Positions 39,777 to 48,089 of a stretch of DNA of 62,350 bases are shown here, piece by piece. Position 1 is the stretch's first letter; each line of letters opens with the position of its first letter. The stretch lies in the NCBI GenBank assembly GCA_964453915.1, contig CAYVPW010000003.1:1-62350 (forward strand), given 5' to 3'. The translations under genes and the position numbers were made by a program. The notes beneath the pieces are model-generated. The model was given only the letters and a program-made list of their open reading frames with translations, searched no databases and was not told the origin of the DNA. This stretch comes from UBA1259 sp964453915 (GTDB lineage Bacteria > Bacillota > Clostridia > Christensenellales > Borkfalkiaceae).

Positions 39777-40307
39777 TTGCGAGTCGTTGGCGGAAAATAT
39801 AAAGGAAGAGTTTTGTGCGGTTTTGAAGGAAACGATATAAGACCTACTTCCGATATGGTGAGAGAGAGTCTGTTTAATATTTTGCAATTCAAAATTCCCG
39901 ATTGCGAATTTTTAGATTTGTTTTGCGGAACGGGCGCTATGGGCATAGAAGCGGCGTCTAGAGGGGCTAAAAAGGTAGTATTAAACGATCTGTCTAAAAA
40001 AAGCCTTGCCGTGGTTAATAAAAATCTATCTAAACTGGGTAATCCGCCGGAAATAGAAGTGAGTAATAAAGACGCAAAGTTGCTTTTAGAAACTACTGCG
40101 CAAAAGTTTGACGTGGTGTATATAGATCCGCCGTATAAAGGCGGTTATAATACTGTTTCCGTTTCCGGAGCAAAACAGGTGCTTAAAGATAACGGGATAA
40201 TTATTTTAGAAAGCGAAGAGCCTTTTAACGATTGTATAGATGGACTTATAAAATTTGACGAAAGGAAGTACGGAAGAGCAAGGCTTACCTTTTTTAAGAG
40301 AGAGTGA
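39777..40307 (+). CDS. rsmD: 16S rRNA (guanine-966-N2)-methyltransferase RsmD
   Basis: A 176-aa SAM-dependent rRNA methyltransferase. It starts at TTG 39777 with GGAG upstream and the typical MRVVGGKYKGR. SAM motif I is FLDLFCGTGAMGIEAASRGA, and the catalytic N/DPPY motif is YIDPPYKGG. The gene order rsmD-coaD-ylbJ is conserved in Bacillota, although here ylbJ is on the opposite strand. Confidence 0.95.
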   Translation: MRVVGGKYKGRVLCGFEGNDIRPTSDMVRESLFNILQFKIPDCEFLDLFCGTGAMGIEAASRGAKKVVLNDLSKKSLAVVNKNLSKLGNPPEIEVSNKDAKLLLETTAQKFDVVYIDPPYKGGYNTVSVSGAKQVLKDNGIIILESEEPFNDCIDGLIKFDERKYGRARLTFFKRE

Positions 40308-40309
40308 TA

Positions 40310-40813
40310 ATGAAAACTTGTGTTTTTGCGGGGACGTTCGACCCGTTTACAAAAGGGCATAAACAAATAGTAGACAAGGCGTTAACCGTATACGAAAGGG
40401 TTGTGATTGTTTTGGGGGTAAACCAACAAAAAACGCCCCTTTTTTCTATGGAAGAAAGAATGAGTTTTATAAACAAAGCCTTTGAGAAAGAGCCTAGAGT
40501 AAGCGTCGAGTTTTACGGCGGATATATGATGGATTATATGCGAGAGCACGGATATACCGAATATATACGGGGTATACGCGGAGAATCCGATTTGGCGTAC
40601 GAAAACGTGATGAAAGAAAATAACAAGAGGCTGAACGGTGCTGTAAATACCGTTTTTATAGAATGTGATAAAGAAGCGGCTAGTATAAGTTCGAGTTTGA
40701 TAAGAGAAAAACTTTTTTTAGGCGAATCTGTAGAAGAGTTGTTGCCGAGCGATTGTGTTAAAGAGGTTGAATCGGCTTTTAGAAAAAAACCGGTGCAAGC
40801 AGAACAGAAATAG
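40310..40813 (+). CDS. coaD: Phosphopantetheine adenylyltransferase
   Basis: A 167-aa enzyme making dephospho-CoA. AGTFDPFTKGHKQI holds the T-x-G-H nucleotidyltransferase site; GVNQQKTPLFSMEERM, IRGIRGESDLAYE and ISSSLIREKLFLGE are family hallmarks. ATG 40310 is selected over an in-frame GTG at 40304 that overlaps the rsmD stop. Its last 35 bases overlap the end of the convergent ylbJ gene. Confidence 0.95.
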   Translation: MKTCVFAGTFDPFTKGHKQIVDKALTVYERVVIVLGVNQQKTPLFSMEERMSFINKAFEKEPRVSVEFYGGYMMDYMREHGYTEYIRGIRGESDLAYENVMKENNKRLNGAVNTVFIECDKEAASISSSLIREKLFLGESVEELLPSDCVKEVESAFRKKPVQAEQK

Positions 40814-41750
40814 AAAAACCTATTATTCCCGATAAAATTTTTGCAAATAAAAATACGGCGGTTTTTACCTTTGCTTTTTTAAGGTATGCCATAGATTGAA
40901 CAATTACCGAAATTCCTCCGAAACAACATAAAAAAGAGCAAACGGGAAGCGAAAGCGGGTGAGTGGTTAAAGAAATTACGCTTAATCCGCCCGTACATTC
41001 AAGTAGCCCTAAAACAATGCCTTTTCCAAGCGTTTCGCTATTAAAAACGAGAGAAAAAAGTTTTGTTGCGGGGGCAAGAAGCCCCGTGGATAAGAGCATT
41101 TCTGAAAAGAGCGAAAAAAGGGTTATTATGCCGCAGATTGTCAGCGCACCGTATACGGCGGAAGAAATTCCGTTAAAAAACAAATCGTCTTTTTTTACGG
41201 AGTATACGGCGGAAGTGTTTTTAGGAGTATCTTTTTTTTTATAAAAAGAGAATAAAAAGCCCGTAAACAGGGCGGAGAAAAGATTTATTAAAAGAATAAA
41301 CACCCCTTTAAGTGAGTTTTTTAGCATATTTGCGCCCACGCTGGTTATTAAAAACATCGGAGAACAAGTAGAGCAAAAAGAAGCGCATCTCGTTGCTTCC
41401 GCTTCGTTTATAAACTTTTTTTCGTAAAGTTCGCTTATAATTTTCGCTCCTACGGGATAGCCGGAAATTCCGCCTAGCAAAAAAGCGTAAAACGCAGTGC
41501 CGCCCGTATTAAACAATCTTTTGGTTAACGGGGAAAGTTTAGAACAGAACTTTTGCGGAAGAGATAACGAAGTAAATATCGCCGTGATAAACAGGTAAGG
41601 GAAAACGGACGGAAAAACGGCGGTGGCAAAAAGTTCTACTCCGCCTATAACGGCGTAAGAATATCCTTTACCTACAATTAAAAGCACGCAGAGCGTGATT
41701 AAAGCAAAAAAAGTAGCAAATTCGCAAAAATTTTCTTTTAATATTTTCAT
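40779..41750 (-). CDS. ylbJ: Sporulation integral membrane protein YlbJ
   Basis: A 323-aa membrane protein with about eight spans of the nucleoside-recognition (GATE) type. Family signatures: LFATAVFPSVFPYLFITAIF, FLLGGISGYPVGAKIISELY, ATRCASFCSTCSPMFLITSV. YlbJ is needed for heat-resistant spores in Bacillus and is sigma-E controlled there. It is convergent with coaD, overlapping by 35 bp, instead of codirectional as in Bacillus. Confidence 0.92.
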   Translation of the reverse strand: MKILKENFCEFATFFALITLCVLLIVGKGYSYAVIGGVELFATAVFPSVFPYLFITAIFTSLSLPQKFCSKLSPLTKRLFNTGGTAFYAFLLGGISGYPVGAKIISELYEKKFINEAEATRCASFCSTCSPMFLITSVGANMLKNSLKGVFILLINLFSALFTGFLFSFYKKKDTPKNTSAVYSVKKDDLFFNGISSAVYGALTICGIITLFSLFSEMLLSTGLLAPATKLFSLVFNSETLGKGIVLGLLECTGGLSVISLTTHPLSLPVCSFLCCFGGISVIVQSMAYLKKAKVKTAVFLFAKILSGIIGFSISVLLAPVFF

Positions 41751-41776
41751 AATATTACGATAAATATTATTAGCGC

Positions 41777-41805
41777 TTGAAAAATTTTATGCGGTGTGGT
41801 AAAAT
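41777..41805 (+). promoter_or_regulatory. Promoter of rarA, predicted leaderless
   Basis: TTGAAA (41777-41782) and TAAAAT (41800-41805) with a 17-bp spacer; the -10 ends 7 nt before the ATG at 41813 and there is no Shine-Dalgarno. Confidence 0.7.
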
Positions 41806-41812
41806 AAAACCT

Positions 41813-43120
41813 ATGGATTTATTCGATTACGCAAAAGAAGATAATAAAAACGTTCCGCTTGCGGAGCGTATGCGCGCGAAAAATTTAAGAGAGTTTATCG
41901 GGCAAAGCCACGTTGTTTCGGAAACTAGTCTTTTATCTAGGGCAATAAAATCGGACAGGCTTGGCAGTTGCATATTTTGGGGACCGCCCGGTTGTGGAAA
42001 AACAACGCTTGCAAACGTTATTGCAAATTCCACAAACAATAACTTTGTAAAGTTGAACGCCGTAAGCAGCGGCGTGGCGGACGTTAAAAAGGTGATAGAA
42101 GACGCAAAGTCTAACCTAAAACTATATGGCAAAAAAACCTATTTGCTACTTGACGAGTGCCACCGTTTTAATAAGGCGCAAAGTGACAGTTTGCTTCCTG
42201 CAATAGAAAAGGGCGAAATAATATTTATAGGTTCTACAACGGAAAATCCGTATGCTTCTATGACGCCGGCAATTGTATCTAGGTGCAGGGTTTTTGAACT
42301 TAAAAGACTAAAAGAAGAAGATATTTATTCGGCGTTAAAAAAAGCGGCTACCGATAAAGAAAACGGTCTTGGTAATTACGATTTAACGATAGAAGATCAA
42401 GCGTTTAGGCATATAGCAAGGGTTGCCGCAGGCGATTTAAGGGTGGCTTATAACGCGTTAGAACTAGCGGCACTAACCACTTCTCCGGACAAAAACGGTA
42501 AAATTATAATCACCTTAAAAGATGCGGAAGAATCTATCCAGCAAAAGGCACTTTCTTACGACGAACAAATGTATTACGATATGTTGTCCGCTTTTTGCAA
42601 AAGTTTAAGGGGAAGCGATGCGGACGCAGCGTTATACTATATGCAGCGGTTGATAAAGGGCGGTTGCGATCCGCTTTTGATTGCAAGAAGGCTTGTCGTT
42701 CATTCTGCGGAAGACGTGGGTATGGCGGACCCGTATGCGCTTACTATTGCCACCAACGCGCTTGTGGCATTTGAAAAGATAGGCTTGCCGGAAGGGCTTA
42801 TACCGTTATCGGAAGCAATTATTTACGTGTGTGAAGCGGAAAAATCCAACTCTGTAGTTTTGGCAATGTACGCTGCGGAAGACGATGCCGTTAACGTTAA
42901 GGACGACAACGTGCCGCCGCATTTAAAAAATTCCGTTTACGCTTCTAAAGAAGATAAAGATTTATCTAAAAAATATAAATATCCGCACGATTACGGCGGA
43001 TACGTAGATCAGCAATATTTGCCATCATCTTTAGTGGGAAAGCGGTATTACGTACCCAAAGACAACGGATACGAAAAAACGGTAAAAGAAATAAGAAAAA
43101 GAAAAGGAAAAAAGGTTTAG
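41813..43120 (+). CDS. rarA: Replication-associated recombination protein A (RarA/MgsA), AAA ATPase
   Basis: A 435-aa clamp-loader-like ATPase acting at stalled forks. PLAERMRAKNLREFIGQSH, Walker A GPPGCGKTTLA, Walker B LLLDECHRFNKAQ, sensor 1 IGSTTENPYASMTPA and the C-terminal YDEQMYYDMLSAFCKSLRGS DADAALYY tetramerisation region. ATG 41813 follows the -10 box by 7 nt; upstream in-frame codons would lie inside the promoter. Confidence 0.95.
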   Translation: MDLFDYAKEDNKNVPLAERMRAKNLREFIGQSHVVSETSLLSRAIKSDRLGSCIFWGPPGCGKTTLANVIANSTNNNFVKLNAVSSGVADVKKVIEDAKSNLKLYGKKTYLLLDECHRFNKAQSDSLLPAIEKGEIIFIGSTTENPYASMTPAIVSRCRVFELKRLKEEDIYSALKKAATDKENGLGNYDLTIEDQAFRHIARVAAGDLRVAYNALELAALTTSPDKNGKIIITLKDAEESIQQKALSYDEQMYYDMLSAFCKSLRGSDADAALYYMQRLIKGGCDPLLIARRLVVHSAEDVGMADPYALTIATNALVAFEKIGLPEGLIPLSEAIIYVCEAEKSNSVVLAMYAAEDDAVNVKDDNVPPHLKNSVYASKEDKDLSKKYKYPHDYGGYVDQQYLPSSLVGKRYYVPKDNGYEKTVKEIRKRKGKKV

Positions 43121-43130
43121 GAAATTCTAT

Positions 43131-45413
43131 ATGGACTATGCGTTAAAACTTTCAAAAGAATTTAACATAAGAGCCGATTATTCTAAAAACATAATCGATT
43201 TGATAGACGAAGGCAATACGATTCCGTTTATTGCAAGATACCGCAAAGAAATGCACGGTTCTTGCGACGATCAGGTTTTAAGAGAGTTTGCAGACAGGCT
43301 TAAATATTTAAGAAACCTAGAAAAAAGAAAAGAAGAGATAGTATCTTCTATCACCGAGCAAGGAAAAATGACGGATGAAATCGCCATTGCTCTTGCAAAA
43401 GCCGAAACTATGACGGAGGCGGAAGATATTTACCGCCCGTATAAACAAAAAAGAAAAACCCGTGCAAGCGTTGCTATAGAAAAAGGGCTTCAAGGGCTTG
43501 CGGATTTTATTTTGGCGCAAGAAAACGGAAATTTAACGGAAACTGCAGAAAAGTATATCAATCCCGAAAAAGAGATTGAAACCGCAGAACAGGCGATAAA
43601 AGGCGCTTTGGATATAATTGCGGAAACCGTTTCCGACAGTGCGGAACTAAGAAAAGCACTCCGTGCTAAATTAAACGAAGAGGGGCAAATATCTTGTAAA
43701 CTTTTAGAAAACGAAAATTCTAAAACGTACGATATGTACGCAGATTTTTCCGAACTAATTAAAAAGATACCTTCTCACCGTATATTGGCTATAAACCGTG
43801 GCGAAAAAGAAGAATGTTTAAAGGTGAATATCGTTTGCGAAGAAGAAAACTTTAAAGAAATTTGCAAGGGGTATTTTGTAAAAGGCAACGGCGAACTTTC
43901 AAAGTTGGTTGGCTCTGCTTGTGAAGATGCGTTTGACAGGTTGATTTTCCCCTCTATAGAAAGAGAGGTGAGGAGTGAACTTACCGATAAGGCTAACGAG
44001 CAAGCGATAAAGATGTTTGAAGTTAACCTTCGTCCGCTTTTATTGCAACCGCCGCTAAAAGGAAAAGTTATTTTAGGGTTAGACCCTGCTTACAGAACGG
44101 GTTGTAAAATAGCGGTAATAGATGCGGAAGGCAACGTTTTAGATACTTCCGTGGTTTATCCCACTCCGCCGCAAAACAAGGTGGAAGAAGCAAAAAAGAC
44201 CTTGCTTGCGCTAATAAAAAAACACGGTGTTTCAGTTATTTCGATAGGCAACGGAACGGCTAGTAAAGAGTCTGAAATATTTGTTGCTAACCTTATAAAA
44301 GAAAGCGGGCTTCCGCTATCCTATGCGGTAGTTAACGAAGCGGGCGCTTCGGTTTACAGTGCGTCTAAATTGGGGGCGGAAGAATTCCCCGAGTACGATG
44401 TTTCTTTAAGAAGTGCCGTGTCCATAGCAAGAAGACTTTTAGACCCGCTTGCAGAACTTATTAAAATAGACGTTAAGTCCATAGGGGTAGGGCAGTATCA
44501 ACACGATATGCCGGAAAAAAGGTTGGAAGAAGTTTTGGGCGGTGTTGTTGAAGATTGCGTAAACAGTGTCGGTGTGGATTTAAATACCGCTTCGCAAAGT
44601 CTTTTAACTTACGTTGCGGGCTTAAACAGCGGTATAGCTAAAAATATTTTGGAATACAGAAAGAACAAACCTTTTGAAAGCAGACAAGAACTTTTAAAGG
44701 TTAAAAAACTAGGCGAAAAAGCGTTTACTCAATGCGCAGGATTTTTAAGGATTGTCGGCGGATCGGTTTTAGATAATACCGCCGTTCACCCCGAAGATTA
44801 TAACAGAGTTGAACTTTTGCTTAAAGAAACCGGCTACACGTTAGAAGACGTGGAAAAAGGCAATTTAGGAGAGTTAAAATCCAAAATAGACAAGCTTGGA
44901 TATAAAGCGCTTGCAGAAAAAATCGGTCTTGGCGAACCTACTTTAAGGGACGTTGTAGACGAATTGCTAAAACCGGGTAGGGATATAAGAGAAACACTTC
45001 CTAAGCCCGTTTTAAGAAGCGATTTGCTAGAATTAAAAGACTTAAAAGAGGGAATGGAGCTTATCGGAACGGTAAGAAACGTTATAGATTTCGGCGTGTT
45101 TGTGGATATAGGCGTTCATCAGGACGGGCTTGTGCATATCTCTCAAATTTCAGACAACTTTATTAAGCACCCTTCCGATGCGTTAAAGGTAGGGGACGTT
45201 GTAAAGGTTAAAGTTTTGGGCGTGGATACCGTGAAAAAGAAAATTTCTTTAACGATGAAAACGCAAGACAATCCGCACGGCTTGGCTGTAGGCAATCAAA
45301 AGACGGATAAAGAAAGAAAAATCGGCAGGCAAAACGCGGAAAAGAAAAAACAAGAAAAACAACTTTCCAACGAACAGTTAAAGGAAATTTTGTTAAAAAA
45401 ATTCGGTAGATAA
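43131..45413 (+). CDS. tex: Tex-family RNA-binding protein
   Basis: A 760-aa transcription accessory protein. In order: N-terminal helical domain with GNTIPFIARYRKE, a YqgF-like domain (GLDPAYRTGCKIAVIDAEG), helix-hairpin-helix repeats (LNTASQSLLTYVAGLNSGIA, QELLKVKKLGEKAFTQCAGF) and a C-terminal S1 domain (GMELIGTVRNVIDFGVFVDI, GLVHISQIS). It begins 10 nt after rarA with AGGAAA upstream. Role: nucleic-acid binding linked to transcription; exact function in Clostridia unclear. Confidence 0.96.
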   Translation: MDYALKLSKEFNIRADYSKNIIDLIDEGNTIPFIARYRKEMHGSCDDQVLREFADRLKYLRNLEKRKEEIVSSITEQGKMTDEIAIALAKAETMTEAEDIYRPYKQKRKTRASVAIEKGLQGLADFILAQENGNLTETAEKYINPEKEIETAEQAIKGALDIIAETVSDSAELRKALRAKLNEEGQISCKLLENENSKTYDMYADFSELIKKIPSHRILAINRGEKEECLKVNIVCEEENFKEICKGYFVKGNGELSKLVGSACEDAFDRLIFPSIEREVRSELTDKANEQAIKMFEVNLRPLLLQPPLKGKVILGLDPAYRTGCKIAVIDAEGNVLDTSVVYPTPPQNKVEEAKKTLLALIKKHGVSVISIGNGTASKESEIFVANLIKESGLPLSYAVVNEAGASVYSASKLGAEEFPEYDVSLRSAVSIARRLLDPLAELIKIDVKSIGVGQYQHDMPEKRLEEVLGGVVEDCVNSVGVDLNTASQSLLTYVAGLNSGIAKNILEYRKNKPFESRQELLKVKKLGEKAFTQCAGFLRIVGGSVLDNTAVHPEDYNRVELLLKETGYTLEDVEKGNLGELKSKIDKLGYKALAEKIGLGEPTLRDVVDELLKPGRDIRETLPKPVLRSDLLELKDLKEGMELIGTVRNVIDFGVFVDIGVHQDGLVHISQISDNFIKHPSDALKVGDVVKVKVLGVDTVKKKISLTMKTQDNPHGLAVGNQKTDKERKIGRQNAEKKKQEKQLSNEQLKEILLKKFGR

Positions 45414-45448
45414 AAAAATAGGCGAAAAGCCAAAAGGAGATATATATT

Positions 45449-46624
45449 ATGGCAAGAATGGTATTAAATGAAACCAGTTATTTCGGTGCAGGTTGCAGAA
45501 ACGAACTTCTCACAGAACTCAACAAGAAGTCTATGAAAAAAGCGTTTGTTATTTCCGACGCAGACCTTGTAAAATTCGGCGTAGTTAAGATGGTGACGGA
45601 CGTTTTAGAAAAAGGCAACGTTTCTTACGTGATTTTTTCTGACGTAAAGGCTAACCCCACTATCAAAAACGTAAAAAACGCACTTGCAGCGTTTAAGGAA
45701 TTTGCTCCGGACGTTATCATTGCAATCGGCGGCGGCAGCTGTATAGACACTGCAAAGGCAGTAGGTATTATTGCTAACAACCCCGAATTTGCAGACGTTA
45801 AGAGCCTAGAAGGCACTGCAAACACCAAAAACAAAGCGTTCCCCACTATGTGTTTTGCAACCACCAGTGGAACGGCTGCGGAAGTGACTATCAACTACGT
45901 TATCACCGACGAAGAAGCGGGAAGAAAGTTGGTTTGCGTTGACCCCAACGACATTCCTATGATAGCGTTTAACGATGCTGAAATGATGATGAGTATGCCC
46001 AAGGGCTTAACTGCTTCTACCGGTATGGACGCTTTAACCCACGCGATAGAAGGTTATATCACCCCCGGAGCAAACCCCATTTCCGATTTGTTATGCTGGA
46101 ACAGTATTAAGTTTATAGCAGAAAATTTGAGAGACGCCGTAAAAGACGGTTCTAACGCTGCTGCAAGAGAAGGTATGGCTTACGGCTCTTACGTTGCTGG
46201 TATGGCATTCTCTAACGTAGGATTAGGCATCGTTCACTCTATGGCACACCCCTTAGGTGCTCGTTTCGACGTTCCCCACGGAGTAGCTAACGCACTTTTA
46301 CTTCCTTACGTTATGGAATACAACAAAAACTGCTGCATTAAAAAGTACGGCGACATAGCAAGAGCAATGTGCGTTGATATAAAGGGTATGACCGAAGAAG
46401 AAGCTGCTAACGCTGCAATCGAAGCGGTTAAACAACTTTCTAAAGACGTTAACATTCCTCAAACCATTAAGGAATTAAAGAAGAGAGGAACCGACGAAGT
46501 TCTTATAAAGAAAGAAGATTTAGATCAACTTTCTAAAGATGCTTTCATAGATCCTTGCACGGGCGGCAACCCCAGAAAGACTTCTGTAGAAGAAATTTTA
46601 GAACTTTACAATATCGCTTACTAA
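45449..46624 (+). CDS. Iron-containing alcohol dehydrogenase (FucO-like)
   Basis: A 391-aa group III alcohol dehydrogenase, nearest to lactaldehyde/propanediol oxidoreductase FucO. NAD site IAIGGGSCIDTAKA; metal ligands Asp and His in MDALTHAIEGY and His residues in IVHSMAHPLGARFDVPHGVAN. Codon bias shows high expression, which fits a main fermentative aldehyde reductase. AAAGGAG is present. The substrate (lactaldehyde, acetaldehyde, butyraldehyde) is not determined. Confidence 0.93.
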   Translation: MARMVLNETSYFGAGCRNELLTELNKKSMKKAFVISDADLVKFGVVKMVTDVLEKGNVSYVIFSDVKANPTIKNVKNALAAFKEFAPDVIIAIGGGSCIDTAKAVGIIANNPEFADVKSLEGTANTKNKAFPTMCFATTSGTAAEVTINYVITDEEAGRKLVCVDPNDIPMIAFNDAEMMMSMPKGLTASTGMDALTHAIEGYITPGANPISDLLCWNSIKFIAENLRDAVKDGSNAAAREGMAYGSYVAGMAFSNVGLGIVHSMAHPLGARFDVPHGVANALLLPYVMEYNKNCCIKKYGDIARAMCVDIKGMTEEEAANAAIEAVKQLSKDVNIPQTIKELKKRGTDEVLIKKEDLDQLSKDAFIDPCTGGNPRKTSVEEILELYNIAY

Positions 46625-46683
46625 GATAAAACTAAAATATTTTATCGGTAATAGACGATAAAAATCATTAAAAGCTTGTTTTT

Positions 46684-46714
46684 TATAGCGTGGCAAATTT
46701 TTTGCCACGCTATA
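46684..46714 (+). terminator. Long perfect hairpin after the alcohol dehydrogenase gene
   Basis: TATAGCGTGGCAAA (46684-46697) pairs fully with 46701-46714. It is the likely transcript end for the dehydrogenase, but the following bases are AAATTTAAG rather than a T-run, so it may instead protect the 3' end. Confidence 0.5.
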
Positions 46715-46922
46715 AATTTAAGAAAACAGCAAATTTTTTTTGCTAATAACCGTAGTTATTTTAAATTTGTTGTGAAATAAAATAATGCATTTTTGTATCT
46801 TAAAATTACCGTTTTGTGCAATAAACGACATAAAAACACGTGTTTTCTACTATTAGTAGAGTGACTTTTTCCCCTTCTACCGTAAAAAAAATTAGGGTAT
46901 AGCAATTTTGTTTAAGAGTAGA

Positions 46923-46952
46923 TTGACCTTTTTGGAAAATCGTAGCTATAAT
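46923..46952 (+). promoter_or_regulatory. Promoter of degV
   Basis: TTGACC (46923-46928) and TATAAT (46947-46952) with an 18-bp spacer, followed by AGGAG before the ATG. Confidence 0.8.
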
Positions 46953-46986
46953 TTTTGCGTAAATTGAAAATTATAGGAGAAAAACT

Positions 46987-47856
46987 ATGAATTTTATATT
47001 GAGTGCGGAAGCAGCATGTGATTTAGATAAAGCATTAGCGCAAAAATATTCCGTATCCGTTATGCCGATGAAGTTTTTGGTAAACGGAGAAGAATTTTCT
47101 ACTGCGGACGGCATACTTTTGCCGGAAGATATTTGTGCCAAAATGGAAAAAGGTGCAAAAACCTCTACCACACAACCCAACGAATTTGAAATAAGGGAAT
47201 ATTTAGAAAGTTTGCTAAAAGAAAAAAAGGACGTTTTACATCTTTCTTTTTCTAGTGCAATGAGTGGAACGTGCGAAGCATTTAAAAGAATTGCGGAAGA
47301 ACTAAATCAAAAAAGCGACAAAAAGATTTACGTTGTAGATACCCTTTGTCAATCTTTCGGCGTAGGGTTGTTGCTTGCCGTTATAAACGAAAAGGTAAAA
47401 AAAGAAGAGTTGTCTGCAAAATCAGCTGCGGAATATTTAGAAGAGATTAAACTTTCCGTTTCGCACTGGTTTGCGGTTGATACGTTAACGTATCTGGCTC
47501 GTGGCGGAAGAGTATCGTCTTCTCTTGCGATTTTCGGAAATTTGGTAAAAATAAAACCCGTGCTTAACGTAAACGACTCCGGTAAAATAGTAATGGTTTC
47601 AAAGGCGATAGGTAAACGCAGGGCTGTAAAGACTTTAATTGAAAGATTTAAAGAATCTTACACGCCAATAACTAAAACCGTATTTATAGGGAACTCTGCT
47701 TGTGTAGAAGAAGCGGAAACGGTTAAGGAAGAGTTGTTAAAAATCGATCCCGAACTTGATATAACGATAGGCTCTTTGGGCCCGATTATCACCTGCCATA
47801 GCGGACCCGGAACGCTTGCGATATTTTTTACTTGCAAAGAAAGGATTGCAAAGTAG
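46987..47856 (+). CDS. DegV-family fatty-acid-binding protein
   Basis: A 289-aa DegV/FakB-type protein that holds a fatty acid for the kinase FakA. Signatures: ILSAEAACDLDKALAQKYSV, KTSTTQPNEFEI (ligand-phosphate loop TSxPS-like), HLSFSSAMSGTCEAF, VDTLTYLARGGRVSSSLAIF and CHSGPGTLAIFF at the end. No fakA is nearby. Palindromes about 75 bp before the promoter may bind a regulator. Confidence 0.92.
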   Translation: MNFILSAEAACDLDKALAQKYSVSVMPMKFLVNGEEFSTADGILLPEDICAKMEKGAKTSTTQPNEFEIREYLESLLKEKKDVLHLSFSSAMSGTCEAFKRIAEELNQKSDKKIYVVDTLCQSFGVGLLLAVINEKVKKEELSAKSAAEYLEEIKLSVSHWFAVDTLTYLARGGRVSSSLAIFGNLVKIKPVLNVNDSGKIVMVSKAIGKRRAVKTLIERFKESYTPITKTVFIGNSACVEEAETVKEELLKIDPELDITIGSLGPIITCHSGPGTLAIFFTCKERIAK

Positions 47857-48025
47857 CTTGATAAAGCTAAGCGTATAATCTTGCAGGTGCTTTGATTTAA
47901 GAGAAACTAAATACGGAATTTATATAAAAAAGTAAAAGGGAAAAGGCGATTTTGCTTTTTTTTCTTGTAAACGGTGCGTTTTTGCCAAAAAAGCGCATTT
48001 TAAGCGGTAAGTTTTAAGCAAATTA

Positions 48026-48054
48026 TTGACAAGAACGGAAATAATTAGTAAAAT
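48026..48054 (+). promoter_or_regulatory. Promoter of the cyclophilin-like lipoprotein gene
   Basis: TTGACA (48026-48031) and TAAAAT (48049-48054) with a 17-bp spacer, 35 nt before the ATG. Confidence 0.8.
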
Positions 48055-48089
48055 AGTTTAGGATTAAATAAATAAAAACGGAGCACGAA

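Larger units (their letters stand above)
46625..46986. other. 362-bp interval between the alcohol dehydrogenase and degV
   Basis: It contains a perfect 14-bp inverted repeat with a 3-nt loop at 46684-46714 (no T-run follows), two adjacent palindromes at 46833-46846 (AAAACACGTGTTTT) and 46847-46859 (CTACTATTAGTAG), and the degV promoter at 46923-46952. No coding frame is supported. Confidence 0.65.
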
